DNA of 57,917 nt from an uncultured bacterium (GCA_947176765.1 CAMWRX010000009.1:1-57917); one strand, 5' to 3'; positions 43,026 to 51,949 are shown, counted from the stretch's first letter. Program-made: numbers and translations. The notes: generated by a model not told the origin, from the letters alone.

Positions 43026-43634
43026 ATGTATCCTCTGATTGAAATCAAAACTGTCCCCATTGAGATCGAGATGAAGGTCTCCCCCGCCAAGCTGGAACAT
43101 ACCCGCGGAACCGTCGATCTCGAAATCTCCCGGAGCGAGGGCGGGCTGAGCATTAAGAGCCGCCCCATCAAGCTGAACATCGACACCTTCGAGGCCCGCA
43201 ATTCCGTGGTTCCCACCGCCATGCGCTCCATCGAGCAGTATGCCCAACAGGGCCAGCAAGCCTCCTACACGGCCACCGCCACCTATGCCCAGCAGGGAAA
43301 GATGTTCCTGGAGGCTAAGATCGGGCAGGACGTGATTGGGCAGATCGCGGCTGATACCTCCATGAAAGACTACAAGCCCAACTCGAACATCAAGTTCCTG
43401 CCCTCTGAGGGACCTGAGATCACCTGGGATCCCGGCGAAATGCAAATCCGCTATGAAATGGACAAACTGAACTTTGACTGGCGGGTGAACCAGCCCCAGT
43501 TTGAGTTCACCCCCGGCGATATTGAGCTGTCCGTCACTCAGCGGCCCGACGTGATTATCAAGTACGTGGGCGGCCCGCTGTACGTTCCCCCCTCCTCCGA
43601 TCCCAACTATGAGCCGGTGGACGTGCAGGCCTGA
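43026..43634 (+). CDS. yviE: DUF6470 (YviE) flagellar-cluster protein
   Basis: This 202-aa protein is recognised by position between flgL and fliW and by an N-terminus rich in beta strands (PLIEIKTVPIEIEMKVSPAK). It also has the segment RSIEQYAQQGQQASYTATAT and the repeated strand pattern FLPSEGPEITWDPGEMQIRY. Its role is unknown in any organism I know of. It has no signal peptide and no membrane segment. The start is ATG 43026; the closest ribosome-binding sequence (AAAGGAG) is unusually distant, about 15 bases. Confidence 0.85.
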   Translation: MYPLIEIKTVPIEIEMKVSPAKLEHTRGTVDLEISRSEGGLSIKSRPIKLNIDTFEARNSVVPTAMRSIEQYAQQGQQASYTATATYAQQGKMFLEAKIGQDVIGQIAADTSMKDYKPNSNIKFLPSEGPEITWDPGEMQIRYEMDKLNFDWRVNQPQFEFTPGDIELSVTQRPDVIIKYVGGPLYVPPSSDPNYEPVDVQA

Positions 43635-43673
43635 TTAACCCAGTGGAGCGCTGTCAAGCGCATGGAGGTTTAC

Positions 43674-44126
43674 GTGAAGCTTCAAACCAAATATTTCGGC
43701 CAGATTGATTACGATACAGAAGATATCATCACTTTTTCCTGCGGTCTCTTTGGCTTTGAGGATGAGCATCAGTTCCTGCTCCTGCCCTTCGAGGGCAGCG
43801 CGGGCACTCTGCTGTGTTTCCAAAGCGTCAGCACCCCCGCCCTGGCCTTCCTGGCCATGGATCCCTTTGCCCTGATGCCTGAGTACGCCCCTGTTCTCCA
43901 GCCCCAGGAGCTGAAGGAGTTGGGCGTGAAGGACAGCCAGGAGCTGGGCTTCTATGTGCTGTGCGTGGTGAAAAAGCCCGTGGCCGACAGCACAGTCAAT
44001 CTCAAATGTCCCGTGGCCATCCATCCGGAGACCCGGGCGGCCCGCCAGGTCATTTTAGAGACCGATTCCTATGAAATGCGCCACCCTCTGGCCCAGTTCC
44101 GCACAGAGGAGGGCGCGCCATGTTGA
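43674..44126 (+). CDS. fliW: Flagellar assembly factor FliW
   Basis: This 150-aa protein binds CsrA and flagellin in a partner switch: when flagellin accumulates, FliW releases it and CsrA represses translation. Conserved parts are TKYFGQIDYDTEDIITF, CGLFGFEDEHQFLL and CPVAIHPETRAARQVIL. I place the start at GTG 43674, with GGAGG five bases before it; this gives the usual N-terminus (M)KLQTKYFG. An in-frame ATG at 43662 contains that ribosome site and adds four residues absent from the family. It overlaps csrA by 7 bases. Confidence 0.93.
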   Translation: MKLQTKYFGQIDYDTEDIITFSCGLFGFEDEHQFLLLPFEGSAGTLLCFQSVSTPALAFLAMDPFALMPEYAPVLQPQELKELGVKDSQELGFYVLCVVKKPVADSTVNLKCPVAIHPETRAARQVILETDSYEMRHPLAQFRTEEGAPC

Positions 44127-44392
44127 TCCTGCAACGCAAAGCCGGCGAATCCCTGGTCATCGGCGAGGATATTACCATTCGGGTGGTTTCCGTGGACGGT
44201 ATGCGGGTTCGGCTGGCCATCTCCGCGCCGGATGATGTACCGATCCTGCGCAGTGAGCTGGTCATCGCCACCGCCGCCAACCGGGAATCCGCCATGGAAG
44301 AGGTTCCCCCCGCTGAGCTTTTGGATCTGCTGGGCGGCGTGCTGGACCATAAGATCCAACCCCCGGCGCCGCCGGAGCGAAAGGAGGACTGA
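44120..44392 (+). CDS. csrA: Translational regulator CsrA
   Basis: This 90-aa RNA-binding protein has the CsrA opening MLILQRKAGESLVIGEDITI and the basic strand GMRVRLAISAP, which contact GGA motifs in leader RNAs. It is about 15 residues longer at the C-terminus than typical CsrA (PPAPPERKED). In Firmicutes CsrA represses flagellin translation and is antagonised by FliW, encoded immediately upstream and overlapping. ATG 44120 lies within the fliW end, giving coupled synthesis. Confidence 0.95.
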   Translation: MLILQRKAGESLVIGEDITIRVVSVDGMRVRLAISAPDDVPILRSELVIATAANRESAMEEVPPAELLDLLGGVLDHKIQPPAPPERKED

Positions 44393-44395
44393 CCT

Positions 44396-44578
44396 ATGAT
44401 GGAATCCATCGCTGCCATGGCGATGAACATGAGTGCGGCATCCTTTGCCACCAATTACTCCCTGGCCGTCACCAAGAAGATGATGGACAGCCAGGAGCTG
44501 GCCGGTCAAGAGCTTTTGAAAATGCTGGAGGCCGTACCCGCTCCCGCCAAGGGCCAGTATATTGACACCTACGCGTAA
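44396..44578 (+). CDS. YjfB-type small motility protein
   Basis: A 60-aa protein with the YjfB pattern: a short N-terminal helix (IAAMAMNMSAASFATNYSLA), then VTKKMMDSQELAGQELLKML. In B. subtilis YjfB is a member of the sigma-D regulon with unknown function. AAAGGAGG is 7-9 bases before ATG 44396; a second ATG follows at 44399. It is 3 bases after csrA and is the last gene of the flgM series, closed by a terminator. Confidence 0.75.
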   Translation: MMESIAAMAMNMSAASFATNYSLAVTKKMMDSQELAGQELLKMLEAVPAPAKGQYIDTYA

Positions 44579-44585
44579 CGGCAGG

Positions 44586-44614
44586 AAAAGCCGATCCGAG
44601 AGGATCGGCTTTTT
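44586..44614 (+). terminator. Terminator of the flgM-to-yjfB operon
   Basis: AAAAGCCGATCC (44586-44597) and GGATCGGCTTTT (44602-44613) form a 12-bp stem with a 4-base GAGA loop and a T-tract. Confidence 0.9.
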
Positions 44615-44635
44615 GCTATCTTGGAGCCAAAGTGA

Positions 44636-44662
44636 TTGATCCATCTTTGTCCTGGTTATAAT
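44636..44662 (+). promoter_or_regulatory. Candidate promoter of the orphan AAA+ gene
   Basis: TATAAT (44657-44662) is a perfect -10. The best -35 is TTGATC (44636-44641) with a short 15-base spacer. Transcription would start near 44669, at the first possible ATG of the gene. Confidence 0.5.
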
Positions 44663-44669
44663 CTGGGAA

Positions 44670-46016
44670 ATGTGCACGCAAAGGAGGCGTTTCCCCCTGG
44701 AGTTCTCCCAATTCTGCACCTGCGGTCCCGCAGATTATTTCCAGCTCAAGCGGCAGGTGGATGCCTGCGCCGGACTGGGCCGGAGCTACGAGTTCTCCCC
44801 GTGCCGGATGCCGCCCGGGTGCCGTCCGGCTCAGGTTCAGGTGGGTTTCTGGCGGAGCGGCGGGGACTATCTGCTCTACTTCCGCCCCACGGTGTCCTAT
44901 GCCGGGGACGACCCCCTTTTGCAGCGTTTTTTCGACCGGGGTCCTGTCCAGCGTTTTGCCGGCTTCCAGGCCATGGCCGACTGCCTCCGCTCCCTGGAAG
45001 GGGAGCCGCACCGGGAGGCCGCCCCCCTCCCCGACCTGTTCCAGCGGCTGAGAAACCATCTCCAGAACCGGGTACTGGGGCAGGAGCGGGCGGTGGAGGC
45101 TGCGGCTTTCAAGCTGTCGGGCCATGTCTGCAAGCGGGAACCCCTCCGTCCCCTGTCCCTCATCTTCTACGGCCCCACCGGCGTGGGCAAATCGGAGCTT
45201 GGCAAAGCCATCGCCCCCGCCCTGAACGACTGCCTGGAGGTTAGGGACTACCGCCTGGTCTGGACAGAGCTGAACACCTTCACCGAGGGCCATTCCGCCT
45301 ACCGCCTCACGGGCGCACCGCCCGGATACGTGGGCTACGAGGACCCGCCTGTGTTGGAGGCGGTGCGCCGCGGCCCCCACACTGTCTTTATGTTCGACGA
45401 GTTGGACAAGGCCCACCCGGAGGTGCTGAAAACCCTCATGTCCGTGCTGGACGAGGGCCGCTGCGCCGCCCGCCGGGAGGACGGGCAGGGGAACCGGGAG
45501 CTGGACTTTCGCCGCTGCGTCTTTTTGTTTACCACCAATACCGATCTGTCCGACTTAGGCGGGCGCAGGCTGGGGTTTGCTTTGCCGCAGGAGCTCAAAA
45601 AAGAGCCGGTTCCTTCGGCCCTTGCGCCATCTGACCGAGCCGGACTGGCCCGGCGGCTCTATCAGGCGGACGAGAGCGCCCGGTTGGCCCTGGCCCGATC
45701 CGGCGTCCTGCGGGAGATCGCCGGACGGTTCAGCGGACTCATCGGCTTCCAGCCTCTGGACAGCGGCGCCAGAGCTGCGGTCACCGCCAAACAGATCGCC
45801 GCTTTGGGCCGGGAATATGGCCTGGATATTGCCCAGGTGGCTCCCGCCATTGTCCAGGCCCTTACTCCCCGGGAAGCTGTCTCCCCCCGGTCCACCGTCC
45901 CCATGCTGGAGGGAATCCTCACGCCCATCCTGCTGGCCCACATTCCCCTGATTCGCCCGGGTACTCCCCTGTGCCTTACCGGTACGGTGGAGCATATGTA
46001 CCTGATCCCGGCCTAA
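44670..46016 (+). CDS. Orphan ClpB-like AAA+ ATPase of unknown role
   Basis: This 448-aa protein has an unrecognised N-terminal region (about 1-135) and one AAA+ module of the Clp/Hsp100 C-terminal type. Walker A is GPTGVGKS (168-175), the pore loop is PGYVGYED, Walker B is FMFDELDKA (D243, E244) and sensor 1 is LFTTNTDL. LREIAGRFSGLIGFQPL corresponds to the ClpB block around PEFLNRID. It lacks a second AAA+ module, Clp N-domain and middle coiled coil, so it is not a standard ClpB. The start is doubtful: ATG 44670 sits at the predicted transcription start, and AAAGGAGG at 44680-44687 points to CTG 44697. Confidence 0.72.
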   Translation: MCTQRRRFPLEFSQFCTCGPADYFQLKRQVDACAGLGRSYEFSPCRMPPGCRPAQVQVGFWRSGGDYLLYFRPTVSYAGDDPLLQRFFDRGPVQRFAGFQAMADCLRSLEGEPHREAAPLPDLFQRLRNHLQNRVLGQERAVEAAAFKLSGHVCKREPLRPLSLIFYGPTGVGKSELGKAIAPALNDCLEVRDYRLVWTELNTFTEGHSAYRLTGAPPGYVGYEDPPVLEAVRRGPHTVFMFDELDKAHPEVLKTLMSVLDEGRCAARREDGQGNRELDFRRCVFLFTTNTDLSDLGGRRLGFALPQELKKEPVPSALAPSDRAGLARRLYQADESARLALARSGVLREIAGRFSGLIGFQPLDSGARAAVTAKQIAALGREYGLDIAQVAPAIVQALTPREAVSPRSTVPMLEGILTPILLAHIPLIRPGTPLCLTGTVEHMYLIPA

Positions 46017-46018
46017 AA

Positions 46019-46058
46019 AGCGCTGAGAACGGCAATCAGCCGTTCTCAGCGCTCTTTT
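46019..46058. terminator. Bidirectional terminator between the AAA+ gene and the Lys-rich membrane protein
   Basis: AGCGCTGAGAACGGC (46019-46033) and its complement (46039-46053), a 15-bp stem with a 5-base loop, then CTTTT. It separates convergent genes. Confidence 0.9.
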
Positions 46059-46066
46059 CATAGTTC

Positions 46067-47188
46067 TCAGGGATAGTCCTCCAGCTCCACAATCTCATTG
46101 GTGCTGGTATCCAAACGATACATATGCAGACCATCTACACTCATCAGATAGCTGCCTCTGAACCCGTTGGGGTTGGCCGCGTTGCTGCCATTGTAGACGT
46201 TGATCCGAATGCAGGCCACACCGTTTACCAGCTCGGTGGCGTCCATGGGGATCATCTCGTACTCAGCCATAGACTCACCCTCCAGCCCCAACTGGATCGG
46301 GGCCATCTCCCGCATGCGGTTCTGCGCTCCCCGTATGCTGAGGGCCTGCCCAGCGGGCACCGCGTTGTTGGGCGGGGAGGTAACCTTACCCACTTCCTCA
46401 TCCACAGTGACCACACACTCGCCGGGAGACCAGGTGATGCGCACCGTATGCACATAGGTGACGGGCTCCTCTTTCTCGGGGGCGGGCAGGGGCTCCACCA
46501 GACCGGCGGCGAACCCGCTGCCGCCTCCGAGGAGAATTCCCTGGACGGCACTTTGGAGATCCTCGAGCTTAACAGATTCCGTCTCCTCTGCGGCTTCCTC
46601 CTTCACCACCGGGACGTTTCGGGCCAGCAGCACCATGCCCTCGTCCGTGGTATAGTCCGGCTTATCCGTCTGGCGCACAAACTCCTCATCCACCACGCTG
46701 AAGCTGGGGCTCTCTTTAGCAAGCTGCGCCGCGTAGGTCTCAGCGGCCTTGCCCGCGTTGTTCAAATCGGTATAGATATAGGTGATGGTCTTGGCTTTCT
46801 CCGCCTTGGCCCCGCTCTCGTCCGCCTCCAGAGCCATGCCCACAATGGAGACATCGTCGCCAATGGGGATCTCCGTGGGCAGCACAGGGGGCTCTGGCTC
46901 CACCGTAGCGGTAGCTTCCGGATCCTCGTCCGTCTTCCCGCTCAGTCTGGGCCGTATCACGAAGAGGAATACGATGACCGCCGCCGCGACAATGACGACC
47001 AGCGAGATGAGCAGAAGCGGCAAAGGGAACTTTTTCTTGGGCTGCTGCCCCTCTTCCAGCCCCTCCACTTCCTCCGGGGCGTTCTTCCCCTTCTTGACCT
47101 TTTTCGCCTTGGGGGGCTTCGCTTTCTTGGGCTTTTTGGGCTTTTTCTCTTTGGGGGCCTTAGGCTCCTTCGCTTTTTTGGTTGGCAT
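46067..47188 (-). CDS. Lys/Pro-rich single-pass membrane protein, unrecognised
   Basis: This 373-aa protein has a strikingly basic N-terminus: over a third of the first 35 residues are lysine, interspersed with Ala and Pro (for example EKKPKKPKKAKPPKAKKVKK). One membrane helix follows at about 54-79 (FPLPLLLISLVVIVAAAVIV). An Asp/Glu/Pro-rich linker leads to a mostly beta extracellular domain that includes ECVVTVDEEVGKVTSPP. No family is recognised. The basic tail should lie on the cytoplasmic face, where it could bind lipids, DNA or the FtsA-like protein. It starts 28 bases after the FtsA-like gene on the same strand, so the two are likely co-transcribed. Confidence 0.75.
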   Translation of the reverse strand: MPTKKAKEPKAPKEKKPKKPKKAKPPKAKKVKKGKNAPEEVEGLEEGQQPKKKFPLPLLLISLVVIVAAAVIVFLFVIRPRLSGKTDEDPEATATVEPEPPVLPTEIPIGDDVSIVGMALEADESGAKAEKAKTITYIYTDLNNAGKAAETYAAQLAKESPSFSVVDEEFVRQTDKPDYTTDEGMVLLARNVPVVKEEAAEETESVKLEDLQSAVQGILLGGGSGFAAGLVEPLPAPEKEEPVTYVHTVRITWSPGECVVTVDEEVGKVTSPPNNAVPAGQALSIRGAQNRMREMAPIQLGLEGESMAEYEMIPMDATELVNGVACIRINVYNGSNAANPNGFRGSYLMSVDGLHMYRLDTSTNEIVELEDYP

Positions 47189-47216
47189 GGAAACAACACC
47201 TCTTGCGTCCGCAGAG

Positions 47217-49100
47217 TCAGGCTAGGGTGATCGAAACCGAATCCTGTTCCTTCAGCGCGTACTGGAAGCCCTGCTCTACGCCGTTGACCTCCAGCCGCAC
47301 ATTTCTGTCCAGATGTTCAAAGTCGATGCCGGAGTACTCCAGCAGATCCATCAAATAGTAGGGCGCTCGGCCCTCCTTGGCCGGGAGGATCAGGGGATCC
47401 CCGTTCAAAGTGATCCGCACTTCCCCGCTCCGTACCGTGGGTTTTACGGGGGCCGCCGTTTGGGGGGCAGAGGAAACATTAGGCCGAACCGCCTCCTGCC
47501 GGGGAGCGGGCGGTGTCTGGCGCAGGGTGAGCACCACATCCCCCGGGCACAGCTGGGTGTCCATGGGGGCCGGGGCATTGTTCACCATGACCTGGCCATA
47601 GAAGTCCGGGCCCAGCAGCTCCGTCAGGGTGCGGCTGGCCGCCTGGCCGTGGCGCGCGGGGACAAAGCGGATATGATCGCCCGCGTGGACGACGGCGGAC
47701 AGAGGCGCCTCCTCATCGTTCACCTGCAACACCGCAGGAATGGCGGGCTCACCCCGGAATACCATCCGTTTCCCGTCCACCGTGAGGGACAGGCTTCTGC
47801 CCGTTTTGCCCACGATGTCGCCATAGCTGTAGCCATTCATCAGCAGAATATCCCGGAGGGTAAGCACCCCGTTGCGGAACAGCTTGGCGCTCTGCCCGTT
47901 AAGGGTGACCACATAGCTGTCGTTCAGCAGCCCCAGGCCCGCCGAAATGGCAATGCCCAGGGGAGTGGCGTATTCCGGCTTTTCCAGTTCGATATTCTCA
48001 GAAAACACGCTGAGAGCGAAGTTGTTGCCCGCGATGGCCACCCGTCTCTCATCCATCTCCAGCTTGTCGGCTACCTTCTCCCGCAGGCCGGCGAGTTTGC
48101 TCCCGCCGCCCGCCAAAAAGACGGCCGATGGGGTATTGCCGTTCACCTCCAAGATCTGCTTGGCGATGGCGTCGGCCAGCCGGTCCATGGGCCCCTGGAT
48201 GGCCTGAACCACCTCGGACACGGCAATGCGCTCCTCCTGGCCCAGAATATTGCGGCACCGGATGAGATCGTCACTGCTGCCGATGCTCCGCTTCACCTGT
48301 TCGGCGGTCTTAAAGTCCATCAGGAAGGAGCGCATAATGGCCTCGGTGACCTCATCCCCGGCCACGGTGGCCATGGTGTAGCCCACCACGCTGCCGTCCC
48401 GGCACAGGGCGATGTCGGTGGTACCCGCGCCGATATCCACCATCGCCAGGTTTAAAAGCCGCAGCTCGGCGGGAATGGCGGCGTTCATAGCGGCGATGGG
48501 CTCCAGCGTCATGCTGGCCACCTGCAGACCGGCCTCACGCATGGCGGCATACAGGCTCTCCACCACCTCACCGGGAAGGAAGGTTGCCACCACGTCGGCC
48601 TCCAGCTTGCGCCCGGTGTGGAACTGCAAATTGTTCATGGGGTAGTTGTCCAGTCGGTACTGGGCCACGGTGTAGCCCACCAGGAACATCTGCCGGCGGG
48701 CGTCTCCATCGGTCTGGATGGCCTCCTCAGCGGCGGAAACCGCCCCCGCCTCCAGCGCGCTGATCTGCTCGGCCTCAATGGACTGCTCCTCGGGCAGTTC
48801 CAGGGTAAAAGAACCCTTTTGGGTGCGCAGGGCCCGCCCGGCGGCGGCCACGCACACCCGCTCCAGGCGCACGCCCAGGCGGCCTTCCAGCCGCTGGGTC
48901 ACGGTTCTGGCCAGGGCTCCCACCTGCTTGATGTCGTCGATCTGGCCGTCCATCATGGCCCGTTTGCCATGCTCGGCCAGCTCCACGTCCAGCACCTTCA
49001 GCCGGTCGCCTGCCGAACGGCCCACCACACCCACCACGCTGCGGGTGCCGATATCCAAGGCAAAGATCAGGTCTTTCTCCTGGGCCTTCAATTCTGCCAT
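47217..49100 (-). CDS. FtsA/PilM-like actin-fold ATPase with beta-grasp-like C-terminal tail
   Basis: This 627-aa protein has the actin-fold motifs: phosphate 1 (FALDIGTRSVVGVVG), an SHS2-like insert, phosphate 2 (VDIGAGTTDIALCRDG) and the adenosine motif (AVFLAGGGSKLAGL). FtsA is normally about 420 aa. Here an extra ~215 residues carry three similar segments ending VNDEEAP...GDHIRFVPA, VNNAPAP...GDVVLTL and VNGVEQG...QDSVSITLA, like the last strands of ThiS/MoaD beta-grasp domains. The FtsA amphipathic membrane tail is not evident. No ftsZ is nearby. It could anchor cytoskeletal or motility structures. It is upstream of the Lys-rich membrane protein. Confidence 0.8.
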   Translation of the reverse strand: MAELKAQEKDLIFALDIGTRSVVGVVGRSAGDRLKVLDVELAEHGKRAMMDGQIDDIKQVGALARTVTQRLEGRLGVRLERVCVAAAGRALRTQKGSFTLELPEEQSIEAEQISALEAGAVSAAEEAIQTDGDARRQMFLVGYTVAQYRLDNYPMNNLQFHTGRKLEADVVATFLPGEVVESLYAAMREAGLQVASMTLEPIAAMNAAIPAELRLLNLAMVDIGAGTTDIALCRDGSVVGYTMATVAGDEVTEAIMRSFLMDFKTAEQVKRSIGSSDDLIRCRNILGQEERIAVSEVVQAIQGPMDRLADAIAKQILEVNGNTPSAVFLAGGGSKLAGLREKVADKLEMDERRVAIAGNNFALSVFSENIELEKPEYATPLGIAISAGLGLLNDSYVVTLNGQSAKLFRNGVLTLRDILLMNGYSYGDIVGKTGRSLSLTVDGKRMVFRGEPAIPAVLQVNDEEAPLSAVVHAGDHIRFVPARHGQAASRTLTELLGPDFYGQVMVNNAPAPMDTQLCPGDVVLTLRQTPPAPRQEAVRPNVSSAPQTAAPVKPTVRSGEVRITLNGDPLILPAKEGRAPYYLMDLLEYSGIDFEHLDRNVRLEVNGVEQGFQYALKEQDSVSITLA

Positions 49101-49153
49101 AGGCTTGGTCCTCTCTTCCGGGAGTTTTCAGGGACATAGGAAAATTCTCTTGT

Positions 49154-49191
49154 AAAAAGGGGCCAGGAGGCGGCGTACACCGCCTCCTGGC
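49154..49191 (-). terminator. Terminator after the chemoreceptor gene
   Basis: GCCAGGAGGCGG (49162-49173) and CCGCCTCCTGGC (49180-49191), a 12-bp stem; on the minus strand CCCC and five Ts follow. It separates the chemoreceptor from the FtsA-like gene. Confidence 0.85.
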
Positions 49192-49207
49192 TGCCTTTTA
49201 AATGCTC

Positions 49208-51016
49208 TTAATACTTGCTGAACACGCTGGCGGCGGAGCTGCTCTGGGGCGCGGGCTCATAGCTGCTCTCGTAAGAGGAGGGAGCGGCGCTGTAAGCGGG
49301 CTGGGGCTTGGGCATATAGCCGTCCTGGCGCAGCTTGAACCGGGCCAGCAGCTCCTTCATCAGGGCGGCCTGGCTGGACAGCTCCTCGCTGGCGGCGGCG
49401 GACTCCTCGCTGGTGGCGGAGTTGGTCTGCACCACGGAGGAGATCTGGTCGATACCCTCGGTCACCTGAGCGATAGCCTCGGACTCCTCCTCGGCGGCCT
49501 TGGTGATCTGCTCCACAGCAGCCACCACCTTGCCGGAACTCTCCACGGTCTTGTCCAGGGACTCGGACACCTTCTGGACGATCTCATTGCCTTCCTTCAC
49601 GGAGATGATAGAGCGGTCAATGAGCTCCTTGGTGGCTTTGGCGGCCTCATCGGACTTGGCGGACAGGTTGCGCACCTCGTCGGCGACGACGGCGAAGCCC
49701 TTGCCGGCGCTGCCCGCACGGGCGGCCTCGACGGCGGCGTTCAGAGCCAGGATGTTGGTCTGGAAAGCGATATTCTCGATGGTGGCGATGATCTTGCCGA
49801 TCTCGGAGGAGGACTCGGAAATCTTCTCCATGGCCTGAACCATCTGCTGCATATACTCGGAGCTCTCGTTGAGGCACTTGCCAGCGTCCTGGGAGTGGCC
49901 CATGGCCGCTTCGCTGTTCTGAGCGTTCTTGCGGGAGTTGTTGGAGATCTCGGCGATGGTGGCGGACAGCTCCTCAACGGCGCTGGCCTGCTCGGTGGCG
50001 CCCTGAGCCAGGGACTGAGCGCCGGTGGACACCTGCTCGGCGCCGGCGGACACCTGCTCGGCGCTCTGGTTGATCTGGGCCAGGGCGTCGCTCAGGCTGC
50101 GGTTGATGACGCGGACAGAGGCCAGGATGCTGCTCAGGGAGCCCACGTACATCTTCTCATCCTTGGTGCGCACGTCGAAGTTGCCGGCGCCCATCTCCTC
50201 CAGCAGGCGGCAGGTATCGCCGATGACCTCGCTGAGGACGTTCTGGCTGGTGCGCAGGGCGGCGCACATCTCGCCCAGCTCGCTGGTGCTCTCATAAGAC
50301 ACGGGGATATCCAGCTTGCCCTCGCTGAAGCCGCCCAGGGCGTTATGTACCTGGTTCACCGGCTCCACGATGCTCTTGATGATGATGAGGGCCATACGGA
50401 TGACCACCAGGGTGGCAATCACCATGGCCACCACGATCACCACAATGGCGATGTTGGAGGTCAGATCCTGACGGCTGCGCGCCGCGGCCTCATCATCGTC
50501 CAGGGCCTTGGCCAGGGCCTTGGCGGCGGTAGCAACCTCATTCAGCTTGGGGGTGCAGTTGGAGGTGATCAGGCTGGCGGCCTCCTGGATGTTGCCCGCC
50601 TCGATCTGCTTGGCAATGTTCTCGGCCTCGACCTCCCACTCGTCTACCAGCCTGCTGTAGTCGGTCAGCAGGGTCTTGTCCTTCAGGGGGTAGATGCTGC
50701 TCAGCTCCTCCTGCAGGCCGTTCAAATTACTGATATTGGTGCGGGCCTCGGCAATGGTCTCCCGCACACGGCTTTGGTCCGCGTTGCCGTTGTAGGACAG
50801 CACCACGTCGCGCAGATCGCGGGCGGCGACGTTGCTGTCCAGGCGGCATTCCATGATCAGCTCAGTGGCCTTGATGTTCTTGTCGATGATGTTGCCGTAG
50901 GCGTTCTTTTGGGCGGTCATCAGGATGATGGACACAATGATGATAACCGCGGAAATCAAAATGGTAACGCCGTAGCCCAGAATCAGGCTTTTCCTGATCT
51001 TCATGTTTTTAATCAT
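49208..51016 (-). CDS. Methyl-accepting chemotaxis protein
   Basis: This 602-aa transmembrane receptor has a first helix at about 11-33 ([20 protein letters not shown]). A helical periplasm-facing four-helix-bundle-type sensor (about 34-185) follows, then a second helix near 190-215, a HAMP region and a long signalling coiled coil. The CheA/CheW-contacting tip is [19 protein letters not shown] followed by [12 protein letters not shown]. Ligand is unknown. ATG 51016 has GGAGGA 8 bases upstream. The C-terminus is a Ser/Tyr/Pro-rich tail with no CheR-binding pentapeptide. It is probably co-transcribed with the upstream FtsE-like gene. Confidence 0.95.
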   Translation of the reverse strand: MIKNMKIRKSLILGYGVTILISAVIIIVSIILMTAQKNAYGNIIDKNIKATELIMECRLDSNVAARDLRDVVLSYNGNADQSRVRETIAEARTNISNLNGLQEELSSIYPLKDKTLLTDYSRLVDEWEVEAENIAKQIEAGNIQEAASLITSNCTPKLNEVATAAKALAKALDDDEAAARSRQDLTSNIAIVVIVVAMVIATLVVIRMALIIIKSIVEPVNQVHNALGGFSEGKLDIPVSYESTSELGEMCAALRTSQNVLSEVIGDTCRLLEEMGAGNFDVRTKDEKMYVGSLSSILASVRVINRSLSDALAQINQSAEQVSAGAEQVSTGAQSLAQGATEQASAVEELSATIAEISNNSRKNAQNSEAAMGHSQDAGKCLNESSEYMQQMVQAMEKISESSSEIGKIIATIENIAFQTNILALNAAVEAARAGSAGKGFAVVADEVRNLSAKSDEAAKATKELIDRSIISVKEGNEIVQKVSESLDKTVESSGKVVAAVEQITKAAEEESEAIAQVTEGIDQISSVVQTNSATSEESAAASEELSSQAALMKELLARFKLRQDGYMPKPQPAYSAAPSSYESSYEPAPQSSSAASVFSKY

Positions 51017-51054
51017 TTCCGTTTTCCTCCTCAATTTCTTGCTGTTTGGTGTAT

Positions 51055-51831
51055 TTATATCAAATCGGTTCTGAGCTTGGTAAAGACCAGAGGTTTTCGG
51101 TCTTTCTCCAGCACATCGCCGTATTTTCCTTTTTTCTCGTCCCCAACCACCCGGCCGTTTGACATGGTGATAACCCGGCGGCGGAGGATGTTGACATATT
51201 GGCTGTCGTGGGTGGCCATGATGACGGTGGTGCCCCGGCGGTTCACATCGTTGAGCAGATGCAGGGTGTCCCAAATGCAGTCGTCGTCCAGATTGGCCGT
51301 AATCTCGTCCAAAATCAGAATCGGCGGGCTGCCGATCATGGCCCGGGCCAGCTCCACCCGGCGGCACTCGCCGATGGACAGCTCCACCGGGTACTTGCTC
51401 TCCACGCCCTTCATCCCCACCAAGCCCAGGACCTTCTTGACGCGGATATCCACCAACTGCGGTTTCTCCCGCCCCACAGCAATCCGGGAGGCCAGCGCCA
51501 GATTTTCGCCGATGGTTTTTTTCCGGATCAAGGTTGGATCCTGCCAAATCTTCCCGAACAGGATAGACATTCGATTCCGGCTGAGCGCCATTGCCCGGCT
51601 CAGATCCCGGTCGCCCAGGTAAACCTTCCCCTGGTTAGGCTTCGCCTCCCCTGTAATCAGGCGCAGCAGCGTACTTTTTCCCGCGCCGCTGCCCCCCACC
51701 ACAAAGACAAACTCTCCCTGGCGGATGGTCAGATCCACGTCCTCCACACCCATTTCCTGGTGTACCGGGCCCTTTTTCCGGCGCTTGGGCTTATAGAATT
51801 TTGAAACGTGCTCGAGATAAATGGTGGGCAT
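51055..51831 (-). CDS. FtsE-like ABC ATPase with altered signature motif
   Basis: This 258-aa nucleotide-binding subunit has Walker [11 protein letters not shown] (about 45-54), Walker B ILILDEIT and the H-loop ATHD. The signature reads LSIGECRR where the FtsE/LolD group has LSGGEQQR. The C-terminal tail is unusually basic. FtsE normally works with the permease FtsX to regulate peptidoglycan hydrolases, but no ftsX or other permease gene is present. It has AGGAGA before ATG 51831 and is followed 38 bases later by the chemoreceptor. It may act as a regulatory ATPase or with a permease elsewhere. Confidence 0.82.
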   Translation of the reverse strand: MPTIYLEHVSKFYKPKRRKKGPVHQEMGVEDVDLTIRQGEFVFVVGGSGAGKSTLLRLITGEAKPNQGKVYLGDRDLSRAMALSRNRMSILFGKIWQDPTLIRKKTIGENLALASRIAVGREKPQLVDIRVKKVLGLVGMKGVESKYPVELSIGECRRVELARAMIGSPPILILDEITANLDDDCIWDTLHLLNDVNRRGTTVIMATHDSQYVNILRRRVITMSNGRVVGDEKKGKYGDVLEKDRKPLVFTKLRTDLI

Positions 51832-51882
51832 AAGCTTCTCCTGGCTCCGCGGACAGCCTGAACGGGTTCAAATTTCTTTCCA

Positions 51883-51910
51883 TTGAAAATACGCTGGCAT
51901 CTGCTATAAT
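51883..51910 (+). promoter_or_regulatory. Sigma-A promoter of the C39-type peptidase gene
   Basis: TTGAAA (51883-51888), 16 bases, TATAAT (51905-51910), about 40 bases before the ATG at 51950. Confidence 0.7.
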
Positions 51911-51949
51911 ATCAAACAGAAACAAGTCGCATTTTAAGGGGGTGGGCAG

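Noticed and set aside
49100-51055. A longer N-terminal extension of the chemoreceptor, reaching into the upstream gene.
   Set aside because: The extension overlaps the FtsE-like gene. GGAGGA precedes ATG 51016, and the protein from there starts with a normal cytoplasmic stub and membrane helix.
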